Shown here: positions 1 through 8,566 of the stretch, in pieces | How the letters are laid out: each line of letters opens with the position of its first letter | Position numbering within the stretch: position 1 is the stretch's first letter | From: Pseudomonas sp. B28(2017) | Lineage (GTDB): Bacteria; Pseudomonadota; Gammaproteobacteria; Pseudomonadales; Pseudomonadaceae | Reading direction: 5' to 3' | DNA length: 64,000 bases | NCBI RefSeq assembly: GCF_002113025.1 | Contig: NZ_NEJH01000004.1 | Span: 372,001-436,000, forward strand | The notes under the pieces: model-generated | Databases searched by the model: none | What the model was told of the DNA's origin: nothing | The model's input: the letters and a program-made list of their open reading frames with translations, nothing else | Program-made: the position numbers and the translations under genes

Positions 1-558
1 AGCCATTTCGTAGCGGGCATCGAGCAGGCGCAAAGTGTTGTCCGCCCGCTCGATAAAGGTCCCCAGGCGAATGAAGCGGAACGCATCGTTACGCATGATG
101 GTGCCGTAGGACGCGCCCCGAAACAGGTGGGAACGTTCCTTGATCCACTCGCAGAAACGGCTCATGCCGTAGCGACTGAGGCCCTGCTCGGCAATTCCGC
201 GAATTTCCAGCCAGGTGGCGTTGATGTTTTCCCACATGTCGGCGGTGATGCGCCCACGCACCGCATGGGCGCTGGCCCGTGCAGCACCGAGACAGCTGTA
301 GATGCTCGCCGGGTTGGCCGCATCCAGGGCGAAGAAATGCAACAGCCGTTCGGCATGCAGTTCGCCATGGCGCTCCAGATAATCATCCAGGGTGCCGGTG
401 ATCAACAACGGCATGGCCAATTCGTGCAAACCGTCGCCACGACCGTCTTGCGGCATCAGCGACAGCGAATAACTGATGTCGAGCATCCGTGCGAGATTTT
501 CCGCCCGTTCCAGGTAACGCGACATCCAATACAAATCCGAGGCAGTTCTACTTAACAT
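1..558 (-). CDS. alpha-E domain protein (DUF403), 3' part outside window
   Basis: The first 186 codons are present; the family usually runs to about 315 residues, so the C-terminus lies left of the window. The start is the ATG giving MLSRTASDLYWMSRYLERAEN, a typical opening for alpha-E proteins, which are all-helical. It lies 12 bp downstream of a circularly permuted ATP-grasp gene on the same strand, so the two are probably one operon. Family knowledge: alpha-E and this ATP-grasp type occur together with transglutaminase-like and Anbu proteasome-related genes and are thought to make or process a small peptide. The biochemical role is not established, and the remaining partners would be beyond position 1. 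Confidence 0.9.
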   Translation of the reverse strand, partial: MLSRTASDLYWMSRYLERAENLARMLDISYSLSLMPQDGRGDGLHELAMPLLITGTLDDYLERHGELHAERLLHFFALDAANPASIYSCLGAARASAHAVRGRITADMWENINATWLEIRGIAEQGLSRYGMSRFCEWIKERSHLFRGASYGTIMRNDAFRFIRLGTFIERADNTLRLLDARYEMA

Positions 559-570
559 GGCAGGCTTCCT

Positions 571-1980
571 TTAATCCTCGACCACCCAGGTGTCCTTGGT
601 TCCGCCACCCTGGGAGGAGTTGACCACCAGGGAGCCTTCACGCAGGGCGACACGGGTCAAACCGCCGGGCACGACCCGGGTTTCACGACCCGACAGGACA
701 AACGGCCGCAAGTCGATATGGCGTGGTGCAATGCCGCTTTCGACAAAGGTCGGACAGGTCGACAGCGACAGCGTCGGTTGCGCGATATACGCATGGGGCT
801 TGGCGATGATCCGCGCGCGGAAGGCTTCGATTTCCGCCGCCGTCGCCGCCGGCCCCACCAGCATTCCGTACCCGCCGGAGCCTTGGGTTTCCTTGACCAC
901 CAGTTCTGGAAGATTGGCCAGCACATGGGAAAGTTCAGAAGGGTTACGGCATTGCCAGGTCGGCACGTTCTTCAGGATCGGCTCCTCATCGAGGTAGAAA
1001 CGGATCATGTCGGTAACGAACGGATACACCGACTTGTCGTCCGCCACGCCCGTGCCGATGGCATTGGCCAGCACCACGTTGCCAGAACGGTAGGACGACA
1101 GCAGCCCCGGCACGCCGAGCATCGATTCCGGGTTGAAAGCCAGCGGATCGAGGAAGGTGTCGTCGAGGCGACGATAAATCACGTCAACCGCTTTCGGCCC
1201 GTCGGTGGTGCGCATGTAGACCTTGTCGTCACGCACGAACAGGTCGGCGCCCTCCACCAGCTCCACCCCCATTTCACGCGCCAGGAACGCATGCTCGAAG
1301 AACGCGCTGTTGAAGCGGCCGGGTGTCAGCACCACCACGCTCGGATTGTCGATAGGGCTTGAGCTTTTCAAGGTGTCGAGCAGCAGGTTCGGGTAGTGGT
1401 CGATGGGAGCGATGCGTTGCGCCGCGAACAGTTCGGGGAACAGGCGCATCATCATCTTGCGGTCTTCAAGCATGTAGCTGACGCCGCTGGGTGTGCGCAG
1501 ATTGTCTTCGAGCACGTAGTAGGTGCCGTCGCCGTCGCGCACCAGATCGACCCCGGAGATGTGCGAGTAGATATCGCGGTGAAGGTCCAGGCCCTGCATC
1601 GCCAACTGGTACTGCTCGTTGGCCAGCACCTGTTCGGCCGGAATGATGCCGGCCTTGATGATGCGCTGCTCGTGGTAAAGGTCGGCGAGAAACATGTTCA
1701 ACGCCTTGACCCGCTGGATGCAGCCGCGCTCGACGACCCGCCATTCACTGGCAGGAATGCTGCGGGGGATGGTGTCGAAGGGTATCAGGCGCTCAGTGCC
1801 CTGCTCGTCCCCGTAGAGCGTGAAGGTAATCCCGGCGCGATGAAATAACAGATCGGCCTCGCGTCGCCGTTGTGCCAAAAGCTCGTCAGGCGTCTCGGCC
1901 AGCCAACGGGCAAACTCCCGATAATGCGGGCGGACCTGGCCGCCGGCATCGTACATCTCATCAAAATAGGTGCGGATCAT
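571..1980 (-). CDS. circularly permuted ATP-grasp type 2 protein (DUF404/DUF407)
   Basis: A 469-residue protein opening MIRTYFDEMYDAGGQVRPHY, which matches the usual N-terminus of this family. I prefer this ATG over an upstream in-frame start (position 2037) because AAGGAG lies about six bases before it. The C-terminal half contains the glycine-rich nucleotide-binding stretch VVKETQGSGGYGMLVGP (roughly residues 355-372). ATP-grasp enzymes ligate a carboxylate to an amine using ATP; this permuted class is predicted to form peptide bonds, but the substrate is unknown. It is the promoter-proximal gene of a pair with the alpha-E gene that follows it. Confidence 0.92.
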   Translation of the reverse strand: MIRTYFDEMYDAGGQVRPHYREFARWLAETPDELLAQRRREADLLFHRAGITFTLYGDEQGTERLIPFDTIPRSIPASEWRVVERGCIQRVKALNMFLADLYHEQRIIKAGIIPAEQVLANEQYQLAMQGLDLHRDIYSHISGVDLVRDGDGTYYVLEDNLRTPSGVSYMLEDRKMMMRLFPELFAAQRIAPIDHYPNLLLDTLKSSSPIDNPSVVVLTPGRFNSAFFEHAFLAREMGVELVEGADLFVRDDKVYMRTTDGPKAVDVIYRRLDDTFLDPLAFNPESMLGVPGLLSSYRSGNVVLANAIGTGVADDKSVYPFVTDMIRFYLDEEPILKNVPTWQCRNPSELSHVLANLPELVVKETQGSGGYGMLVGPAATAAEIEAFRARIIAKPHAYIAQPTLSLSTCPTFVESGIAPRHIDLRPFVLSGRETRVVPGGLTRVALREGSLVVNSSQGGGTKDTWVVED

Positions 1981-2244
1981 GCCGTACTCCTTGTCACTTG
2001 GACGTCCAGACCTTCGCAAGGCCCGTGCCATCGGCATAAACGCTTATATTTCAATCGGTTGGACAATCGAGATGCTCGCACCGCACCAATCCTGTGCGAC
2101 AAATGCCCCAACCTGATTGCCCCCCGCTTCATTGCAAGGCGTGGTAGTCGCCTATCACCAGCATAGTCAGAGTTGATTTCACTGCCCCGCAACGGCTGCG
2201 GATAATCCGGGTATTCGCTGAAAAGCTCACCGGACTTCCCTTTT

Positions 2245-2270
2245 AGCCGCCTGCCCAGGCGGCTTTTTTT
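2245..2270 (+). terminator. orphan Rho-independent terminator
   Basis: AGCCGCC and GGCGGCT pair around a short CTGCCCA-side loop, followed by seven T on the plus strand. Both flanking genes are on the minus strand, so the terminated transcript is unknown; a small RNA started within 1981-2244 is one possibility. Confidence 0.7.
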
Positions 2271-2294
2271 GCCGATGTTCAATGCCCGCAAATG

Positions 2295-2321
2295 AAAACG
2301 GCCAACCCGAAGGTCAGCCGT
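2295..2321 (-). terminator. terminator of the RraB-like gene
   Basis: Read on the minus strand, ACGGCTGACC and GGTTGGCCGT pair around a TTCG tetraloop and are followed by TTTTC. It lies 28 bases after the stop of the RraB-like gene. Confidence 0.75.
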
Positions 2322-2348
2322 CATTGCTGGTTGTCACTGTTCATAAGG

Positions 2349-2693
2349 TTATGCGAGTCGCCCTCGTACCTCCTGTTTCACACCCCAGCCTTCGATGATG
2401 CCGCCCAGCGGCTCGACCACCGCTTCGAAACCCTGTTCGAAATCGCCGATGTCGTCGTAGGTGGCATACATGACTTTGCACAATTCCAGCGCCCAGGCGC
2501 CATCGTCGCGCACACTGACTTGCGCATTCAGGGATTCACCATGGTGGAAATGACCTGCCGCCCTGCGTGCCCGCTCCTCGTCCGGGAAAATGGCGTAGAA
2601 CTCGATGGGATGAAACCGCGAAAAGTCAAAACCGCCTTCTTTCATGCGGCGCAGTACGCTGCTGCTGATGTCTTCTTGATAGGCTGTGCTCAT
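2349..2693 (-). CDS. RraB-family protein (ribonuclease E inhibitor RraB-like)
   Basis: A 114-residue acidic protein. The central region (FPDEERARRAAGHF, then ATYDDIGDFEQGF and a C-terminal EPLGGIIEGWGV) looks like the RraB/DUF695-type fold, which in E. coli binds RNase E and changes its substrate choice. This protein is shorter than E. coli RraB (138 aa) and carries an extra N-terminal segment, so inhibition of RNase E is inference only. A strong GAGGAGG lies seven bases before the ATG. It is monocistronic, with its own terminator downstream. Confidence 0.75.
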   Translation of the reverse strand: MSTAYQEDISSSVLRRMKEGGFDFSRFHPIEFYAIFPDEERARRAAGHFHHGESLNAQVSVRDDGAWALELCKVMYATYDDIGDFEQGFEAVVEPLGGIIEGWGVKQEVRGRLA

Positions 2694-2903
2694 GAAACGT
2701 CCTCCTCAAAACGATGGATAGACTTTCCGTACTCCCTCACCCGCAACCGAACAGCGCGAGCGACGGCAACCGATGTGCCGGCGGGAAACAAGCATGGAGC
2801 TGACAAGACCAGACCTTAGCGATCCATTCGCTGATCTCGCTTGCAGAGTAGCCCCAAGATAGAGCCTCTGCCAAGGTCTGGATTTGAATGCGACAGGTGT
2901 CGT

Positions 2904-3137
2904 TCAGATTGGAGCAATGCCGAGGATTTGAATGCTGTTCTGGGCCTTGAGCTCTTTGACGCTCGCATCAGTGGTCCGCCCTTCCAGATCGTTCAGATCC
3001 AGTTCGGCAGCGACAGGAAGAAGCCGGGCCTTGATGAGCTTGGCGGCACGCTCGTAGTCCGGGCGCTCAATGCACTCGAAGACTTCGTTGACGGTTTCGC
3101 CATGATCATCCACGAAAGTGACTTTCCACTTTTGCAT
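2904..3137 (-). CDS. conserved-looking hypothetical protein, 77 aa
   Basis: I do not recognise a family. The protein begins MQKWKVTFVDDHGETVNEV and has a charged, mixed alpha/beta composition without signal or membrane segment. The start at 3137 is chosen because GAGGAGG sits six bases upstream; the frame stays open to 3353 but that upstream part reads through a REP palindrome and is not credible coding sequence. No operon partner is evident. Confidence 0.65.
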   Translation of the reverse strand: MQKWKVTFVDDHGETVNEVFECIERPDYERAAKLIKARLLPVAAELDLNDLEGRTTDASVKELKAQNSIQILGIAPI

Positions 3138-3265
3138 TGGTGCCTCCTCGATAAACCCCATTGATGGGTTCACCTCTATCTCGACCTTGTTAGCTGGCTG
3201 ATGTTCCGCCGGAGCAAACACATCGACGGATGTGAAATCTCTCCCGACACCCGCGCGCAAAGCAT

Positions 3266-3355
3266 GTAGGAGCGAGCCTGCTCGCGATGGCGATAGAACA
3301 TTCAACATCAATATTGACTGGTCTGACGCTATCGCGAGCAGGCTCGCTCCCACAG
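3266..3355. repeat. REP doublet (REPIN)
   Basis: GTAGGAGCGAGCCTGCTCGC on the left and its inverted partner GCGAGCAGGCTCGCTCCCAC on the right, separated by about 45 bp. Confidence 0.9.
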
Positions 3356-3373
3356 GTTTTGTGTTTCAGCCAA

Positions 3374-4249
3374 TCAGTCGTTGCTTGGCTTGTTCACTGC
3401 CTGCAACACGTATTGCGGCAAGGCGAAGGCACCGATGTGGATTTCAGGATTGTAGTAGCGGGTGATGATGCCGCTGCCCGTGAAGCGCTGTTGCAGAGTT
3501 TCGCGGGACAACTTGCGATAAGCGGTATTGGTGGCACCCCAAGCGAAGGTCATCGAGCCACCGATATAGGTCGGTACGGCGGCCTGGTAGAAGTGCCAGT
3601 CCGGGAACAGGCTGCGCAGGCGCCCGGCTGTGGTCTTCACTTCTTCGATCTGCATGAACGGCGTGCCGTTCTGGGTCACCAGGATGCCGCCTTCGTTCAG
3701 GCAGCGGTGGCAGGCCTGGTAGAAGTTTTCCGAGAACAGCACTTCACCCGGTCCGATCGGGTCGGTGGAGTCGGAAATGATCACATCGAATTTTTCGGTG
3801 GTGGTGGCGACGAAACGCATGCCGTCGTCGATCACCAGGTTCAGACGTGGATCATCGAACGCGCCCTTGGAGTGGTTCGGCAGGAATTCCTTGCACATGT
3901 CGACCACGGTGCCGTCGATCTCGACCATGGTGATGTGCTCGACACTGCGGTGCTTGGCCACTTCACGCAACATGCCACCGTCACCCCCGCCGATGATCAG
4001 CACGCGCTTGGCAGCACCGTGCGCCAGGATCGGCACGTGGGTGAGCATTTCGTGGTAGATGAACTCGTCGGCTTCGGTGGTCTGGATCACGCCGTCCAGC
4101 GCCATCACCCGGCCCATGCGCGGGTTCTCGAAGATCACCAGGTGCTGGTGTTCGGTGCGCACTTCGTGCAGCAGTTTTTCCATGCGAAAACGCTGGCCGT
4201 AGCCTTCGTAGAGGGTTTCCAGGTAGTCGCTGGTCGGGATGTTGCTCAT
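3374..4249 (-). CDS. speE: spermidine synthase (polyamine aminopropyltransferase)
   Basis: A 291-residue enzyme that transfers the aminopropyl group of decarboxylated S-adenosylmethionine to putrescine. The sequence shows the diagnostic GGGDGG motif ([15 protein letters not shown], about residues 85-100) and the catalytic [13 protein letters not shown] segment (about 160-172). The start [18 protein letters not shown] is preferred over one ten codons upstream because it matches the family N-terminus and GGAG lies eight bases before it. The by-product methylthioadenosine is recycled by the salvage pathway whose later genes (mtnB, mtnD, mtnC) lie about 5 kb away. Confidence 0.96.
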   Translation of the reverse strand: MSNIPTSDYLETLYEGYGQRFRMEKLLHEVRTEHQHLVIFENPRMGRVMALDGVIQTTEADEFIYHEMLTHVPILAHGAAKRVLIIGGGDGGMLREVAKHRSVEHITMVEIDGTVVDMCKEFLPNHSKGAFDDPRLNLVIDDGMRFVATTTEKFDVIISDSTDPIGPGEVLFSENFYQACHRCLNEGGILVTQNGTPFMQIEEVKTTAGRLRSLFPDWHFYQAAVPTYIGGSMTFAWGATNTAYRKLSRETLQQRFTGSGIITRYYNPEIHIGAFALPQYVLQAVNKPSND

Positions 4250-4422
4250 GGGAAGTGCTCCGATGAATGCGGGTGGCAACGGACGGTTACCCGCCCATGA
4301 TGGCCAATCGATCGTCTCGATTGACCGGGAAAGGCGCGCATTCTACGTCGCGGAACATGACAGGTCGAACCTCACTTGTTCAGCGTGCCCCAATCCTGTG
4401 GGAGTTGTGTGCGGGAAACCCG

Positions 4423-4614
4423 TCAGAATTTGACATTGCCCCGCGGCCCGGCGATGGCCCAGATGATCAGTCCCAGCACCGGCAACAGTGCGATCAACAG
4501 CACCCAGAGGATTTTCATCCCGGTCTCGGCGCTACTTTTGAATACGTTGATGATGGCCCAGATGTCCAGGACAAAAATGATCAAGGCAACCAGGCTGTTG
4601 AACGTGGAACCCAT
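4423..4614 (-). CDS. small membrane protein, PLDc_N family
   Basis: A 63-residue protein with two hydrophobic segments (about residues 7-24 and 34-53) separated by a short polar loop and ending AGPRGNVKF. It resembles the phospholipase-D/nuclease N-terminal (PLDc_N) membrane module that occurs on its own in many bacteria. No catalytic domain follows, so it is an inner-membrane protein of unknown role. Confidence 0.8.
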   Translation of the reverse strand: MGSTFNSLVALIIFVLDIWAIINVFKSSAETGMKILWVLLIALLPVLGLIIWAIAGPRGNVKF

Positions 4615-4696
4615 GGTGACGCTCCTGAAGAGTGAATTGCCCTCTCAGGATAGACGGTCGTCGCGAGGGCTCCCTTTTTTTGACAGTGTTTGGCTA

Positions 4697-5227
4697 TCAG
4701 ACGTGGATCGCCACTTTCAGGGCTTCCAGGGATGGCGCGGCTGCGATGCCGACTTCTGCGCACAACGCCAGCACCCGTGGCACGTCATTGCCGTAGACCA
4801 GCACCACCTGCAACTCGTCATCGAGCAACTGGCTGAAGTTCATCAGTGTGTAGCCACCGTTTTCCTTGTTCAGGCTGCTCATCTGCACCTGGATGCGGTT
4901 GAGCGCGGTCAGGGCTTCGGTCCTGGCCAGTTGCTTGGGTTTGAGGTTGAACTCCACCCCCGGGCCGAACGAGGCGATGATCAGGGCGAAAAGGTCCATG
5001 TAGGTGTCAGCCTGGAACAGCACCGTTTCCGGCAGGCTGCCGACCACCACCCACTCACCCAGTGGGATCGGGAAGCTGTCGTCGTAGTTGATGTCCGGAT
5101 TGGCGGTCAGAAAAGCCTGCGGATCGGCGTAGGCCTGCGCCGCCTCGTCTGCGACCTTGAGGATTTCGTCTTCGCCCATGCACCCGGAGCTGATTTTGCT
5201 GATGAGTTCGACGAGTGCGGCTTTCAT
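4697..5227 (-). CDS. hypothetical protein, 176 aa
   Basis: Not recognised. It begins MKAALVELISKISSGCMGEDEIL and shows no signal peptide, membrane segment or metal motif. The C-terminal half (ELQVVLVYGNDVPRVLALC, near residue 145) has alternating beta/alpha character. It follows the ankyrin gene on the same strand with a gap of about 90 bp, so they may be co-transcribed. The frame stays open further upstream to 5311, but 5227 is the first start giving a plausible N-terminus. Confidence 0.65.
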   Translation of the reverse strand: MKAALVELISKISSGCMGEDEILKVADEAAQAYADPQAFLTANPDINYDDSFPIPLGEWVVVGSLPETVLFQADTYMDLFALIIASFGPGVEFNLKPKQLARTEALTALNRIQVQMSSLNKENGGYTLMNFSQLLDDELQVVLVYGNDVPRVLALCAEVGIAAAPSLEALKVAIHV

Positions 5228-5320
5228 GGGGCGGATCCTGTAGCGAGGGGAATATTGAGGGCGCGAAGGATAGCGCAAATGTGGACCTGTAGTGAGCGCC
5301 CCCCGCCACAAGGCTCAGCG

Positions 5321-5839
5321 TCAGCCCAGCAGTTTTTCCAGGTGCGCTACAGCATCGGAAGCGCCCATGGTTTTCGCCGCGTCCAGCGCGGTGATGCCAT
5401 TGGCGTCCCTGGCTTTCGGGTCGGCGCCCTTGCTGATCAGATAATCGACCACTTCGACGCGGTTGAACATCGCCGCCATCATCAGCGCCGTACGGCCATC
5501 GAAGGACGAGCCTTCGACCTGCGCGCCGCCGTCGACCAAGGCCTTGATCACCGCCAGATCGCCCTTGAAGGCGGCGCCGGCAATCGGACTCTGCCCGTTG
5601 TCGTTGCGGATCTCCGGGTCGGCCTTGTGCTCCAGCAGGACTTTTACCGTGTCCACATGACCGTGGTACGCGGCCAGCATCAGCAAGGTGTCGCCCTTGT
5701 GGTTACGCAGGTTCGGCGGCAACCCCTTGGTCAGCAGCGCGGCCATCATCGCCGCATCGCCCTCCCGTGCCTTGTTGAATACCTGTTCGGCAAATTCAGC
5801 GGCTTCTTCGGGGGTCATCTGGCGGCTTTTGTCTGACAT
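5321..5839 (-). CDS. ankyrin-repeat protein
   Basis: A 172-residue protein with an acidic N-terminal helix followed by about four ankyrin repeats starting near residue 42; clear units begin at NHKGDTLLMLAAYHGHVDTV, NDNGQSPIAGAAFKGDLAVI and FDGRTALMMAAMFNRVEVVD. Ankyrin repeats bind protein partners. No signal peptide is visible, so it is probably cytoplasmic. In P. aeruginosa a related ankyrin protein (AnkB) accompanies catalase KatB, but no catalase gene lies beside this one. Confidence 0.85.
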   Translation of the reverse strand: MSDKSRQMTPEEAAEFAEQVFNKAREGDAAMMAALLTKGLPPNLRNHKGDTLLMLAAYHGHVDTVKVLLEHKADPEIRNDNGQSPIAGAAFKGDLAVIKALVDGGAQVEGSSFDGRTALMMAAMFNRVEVVDYLISKGADPKARDANGITALDAAKTMGASDAVAHLEKLLG

Positions 5840-5936
5840 TGGGCACTCCCTTCTCTGTCTTTCGTAAAAGCCGACAGTTTCCCGAGCCGCCCCGGCACTG
5901 TCACTTGTTTTTTCTCATGGGCCGCCATAGCCAGAT

Positions 5937-7775
5937 TCAATAGCGGTACTTGCCGCCGTGAATGTCAGACAACAACTGCTCCGTGACCTGCACATAAGTC
6001 TGGGTCCCCGGCAGCCAGGCATAGATCGGATCATCACTGGTTTTACCCGGGTCGAAGGCCTCGTCCTTGAGTCGGGTCTTCTGATACTTGAAAGTCCCGG
6101 TGGTTTCCATTTTTACTTTCACCCGCAGGAACAACGGCACCGCATAAGCCGGCATTTGCTCACGGGCGAAGGCCAGCAGTTCACTGAAGTCCAGGGTTGC
6201 CAGGGATTCGGCGGGGGTAATCGCCGCCATCCCGGCCCGGCCATTGGTATTCGGGATTTCCACGCCATAGGCCACAGCTTCGGAAATACTCGGGTGTTTC
6301 AGGAGGATGTTTTCGACCTCCGTGGTCGACACGTTTTCACCCTTCCAGCGGTACGTATCACCCAGGCGGTCGACGAACTGTGCATGACCAAAGCCGATGT
6401 TGCGCAACAGATCGCCGGTGTTGTAGTAGCGGTCGCCCTGCTCGAATACATCGTGGAGCACGACCTTGGCGGTTTTCTGCGGATCGGTGTAACCATCCAG
6501 CGGTGCCTTGTCGTAGATTTTTGCCAGCAACAGCCCCTGCTCGCCCCTGGCGACCTTGCGCATCAGGCCATTGGCCCCGCGAATCGGCGCGCCGCTGTCG
6601 TGGTCGTACGCCACCAGTTCCCAGGACATCAGGGAAAAACCGATGGTGTTGTCGAAATTCAGAATGTTGGTGAACCCGATGTTGCCGTCGCTGGCGGCGT
6701 ACAGCTCACAGATGTGATTCACCGCAAAGCGGGTCTTGAACTCGTTCCAGGCGCCGGGGCGCAGGCCATTGCCGATCATCTTCTTCACATCGTGCCGGCT
6801 GTCGTCGGCACTGGGCGGTTGATCGACCAGATAGCGGCACAGTTCGCCGACATAACCGATGGTGGTCGCCTGGTACTTGCGCACGTCGTTCCAGAACTGA
6901 CTGGCGCTGAATTTGCGGCGGATGGCGAACCCGCTGGCACCACTGACAGCCGAACCCCAGCACACGCAAAGCCCCGTGGCGTGGTACAGCGGCAAAGTGC
7001 AATAGACGACATCGTCCGGACGCATGTCCAAGGCGATCATGCCGAAACTCGCCGAGCTGCGCATCCAGCGGCCATGCTTGAACACGCCGGCCTTGGGCAG
7101 CCCCGTGGTGCCCGAGGTGTAGATATAAAAGCAGGGATCGTCGAAGAAAATCCGCTGGCTGCTGGCCGTGTTGTCGCTGTCTTCGTCGAGGCTGACGGTC
7201 ATCAGGTTGATGAAACCGTCAGGCGCGATGCCCGGTTGGCGAGAGGTGTCCTGATCGGCGACGAACCAGGTTCGGTCAGCCTTGATCGACACCCGATCAC
7301 GAACCGCCAGGTACGCCGGGACCAACTCCTCACCGACAATGATCGCCACCGGAGACACCAGATTCACACTGTGCACCAGGGTGTCGCGGGTCTGCGAGGT
7401 ATTGAGCAGCGCACTGATCGCGCCGACCTTGGCCACCGCCAGAATCGTCACCAGCAATTCGGGGCGGTTCTCGATGAAGACCGCCACCACATCACCCTTG
7501 TCGATGCCTTGGCCGATCAGGTGATGGGCGATGCGGTTGGCCCATTGGTTGACCTCGGAATAACTGAGCGCCACGTCGCCTTGCAGCAGCGCTGGGCCAT
7601 CCGGGTTGCGCAACGCGGCTTGCTCGAAACTCCAGCCCAAACCACACGGTTGGGTCGGGTCCTTGACGTTGGCGACCTTCATGCCCTTCACCACCCGGGG
7701 GATGGCCTTGGCGATGGAAGGCAGCTTGCGGAGCATCATGCCCCAGGTAATCGTGTCGTGTGACGTGCGGCTCAT
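5937..7775 (-). CDS. long/very-long-chain acyl-CoA synthetase, FATP type
   Basis: A 612-residue AMP-forming synthetase that activates fatty acids to acyl-CoA. The AMP-binding motif IYTSGTTGLPKAG is near residue 212, the FATP signature IGYVGELCRYL near 300, and the C-terminal adenylation motif DRLGDTYRWKGENVSTTEVEN near 490. This is the FadD6/FATP branch rather than classical FadD. It stands alone on the minus strand, with a long divergent upstream region shared with the DUF3509 gene. Confidence 0.93.
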   Translation of the reverse strand: MSRTSHDTITWGMMLRKLPSIAKAIPRVVKGMKVANVKDPTQPCGLGWSFEQAALRNPDGPALLQGDVALSYSEVNQWANRIAHHLIGQGIDKGDVVAVFIENRPELLVTILAVAKVGAISALLNTSQTRDTLVHSVNLVSPVAIIVGEELVPAYLAVRDRVSIKADRTWFVADQDTSRQPGIAPDGFINLMTVSLDEDSDNTASSQRIFFDDPCFYIYTSGTTGLPKAGVFKHGRWMRSSASFGMIALDMRPDDVVYCTLPLYHATGLCVCWGSAVSGASGFAIRRKFSASQFWNDVRKYQATTIGYVGELCRYLVDQPPSADDSRHDVKKMIGNGLRPGAWNEFKTRFAVNHICELYAASDGNIGFTNILNFDNTIGFSLMSWELVAYDHDSGAPIRGANGLMRKVARGEQGLLLAKIYDKAPLDGYTDPQKTAKVVLHDVFEQGDRYYNTGDLLRNIGFGHAQFVDRLGDTYRWKGENVSTTEVENILLKHPSISEAVAYGVEIPNTNGRAGMAAITPAESLATLDFSELLAFAREQMPAYAVPLFLRVKVKMETTGTFKYQKTRLKDEAFDPGKTSDDPIYAWLPGTQTYVQVTEQLLSDIHGGKYRY

Positions 7776-8146
7776 GATGCTCCCGTTCGATCTTTTTATT
7801 GTCGGGCGGCGATGACTGAGCCCGAAAATACGTCAACGGTTCTTGAGCTGTACACGCGGTTTTTGAAATGTTTTGTATCCGCGATCTTGATCCGCGATCT
7901 TGATCTGCGATCTTGATCCGCGACAGCGCTGCGCGAAGGTGATCCCGTGCACGCCAATTGGTTCCATCGAGTCGCCGACATGCCTGCAAAATGCAGGATG
8001 CACGATGGCCATTCATGCAGATTGCACGAAAGCAAAAATAACCAGAAATCATAACCTATTGATTTTTATTGGTATTGTTCGACTGAAATTACTGGCACAA
8101 AGGCTGCAACAGTTTCCCCATTCAAGTCATCACGGAGCTGAACGAC
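7776..8146. other. 371-bp divergent promoter region
   Basis: It lies between the acyl-CoA synthetase (leftward) and the DUF3509 gene (rightward). It contains the 13-bp tandem repeat described separately and an AT-rich stretch around 8030-8095 that is a likely promoter area. No credible coding sequence was seen. Confidence 0.5.
7879..7923. repeat. 13-bp tandem direct repeat (CCGCGATCTTGAT)
   Basis: Three consecutive copies, the third with one change (CT for CC at its start), plus a partial fourth (CCGCGA). The same 13-mer occurs once more at 61730-61742, directly after the stop of the BASS transporter gene. Confidence 0.85.
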
Positions 8147-8428
8147 ATGATGAGCCTTATCCAGGAAAAATTTTCGTCCCTGTTCGCCAACTTCGCAGTC
8201 ACTACCCAGGACCGCCCTGATGGCGGGATCCTGCTGACCTTGTGCAGCGCCGACGGCAGAGAATTCAAGCGCTCGATCTCCTACCAGCAATTGCACAATG
8301 GCGACCAACTGATGTGGGTCATCAGTGCGATTCGCCGCGACCTCGCCGAACAGGCCAGTGAACTGCCGCAGATTTCCATGCTGCAAAGCCAGCAACGGTT
8401 TGCCCTGCCGACCTATCACTCACTGTAA
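8147..8428 (+). CDS. DUF3509 domain protein
   Basis: A 93-residue protein beginning MMSLIQEKFSSLFANFAVTT. It matches the small DUF3509 family, which is largely confined to Pseudomonas and has no known function. The first of two adjacent ATG codons is chosen because GGAG lies nine bases before it. No signal or membrane segment is visible. Confidence 0.85.
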   Translation: MMSLIQEKFSSLFANFAVTTQDRPDGGILLTLCSADGREFKRSISYQQLHNGDQLMWVISAIRRDLAEQASELPQISMLQSQQRFALPTYHSL

Positions 8429-8445
8429 AAAAAGCGGGAAAAACA

Positions 8446-8536
8446 CTGTGGGAGCGAGCCTGCTCGCGAATGCGGTGTGTCATTCAACGTTGACGTTGAC
8501 TGACATGCCCTCTTCGCGAGCCTGCTCGCTCCCACG
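8446..8536. repeat. REP doublet (REPIN)
   Basis: GTGGGAGCGAGCCTGCTCGC and the inverted copy GCGAGCCTGCTCGCTCCCAC. The spacer (CATTCAACGTTGACGTTGACTG) resembles those of the REPINs at 3266 and 60634. Confidence 0.9.
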
Positions 8537-8566
8537 GGTTATGCGACAGCTTGTGAATATCGATGT

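Larger units (their letters stand above)
1981..2348. other. 368-bp intergenic region holding two opposed terminators
   Basis: No convincing coding sequence was seen. The stretch must contain the promoter of the ATP-grasp/alpha-E pair. At its right end is a minus-strand terminator for the RraB-like gene. In the middle is a plus-strand terminator that no plus-strand gene in the window explains. Confidence 0.6.
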
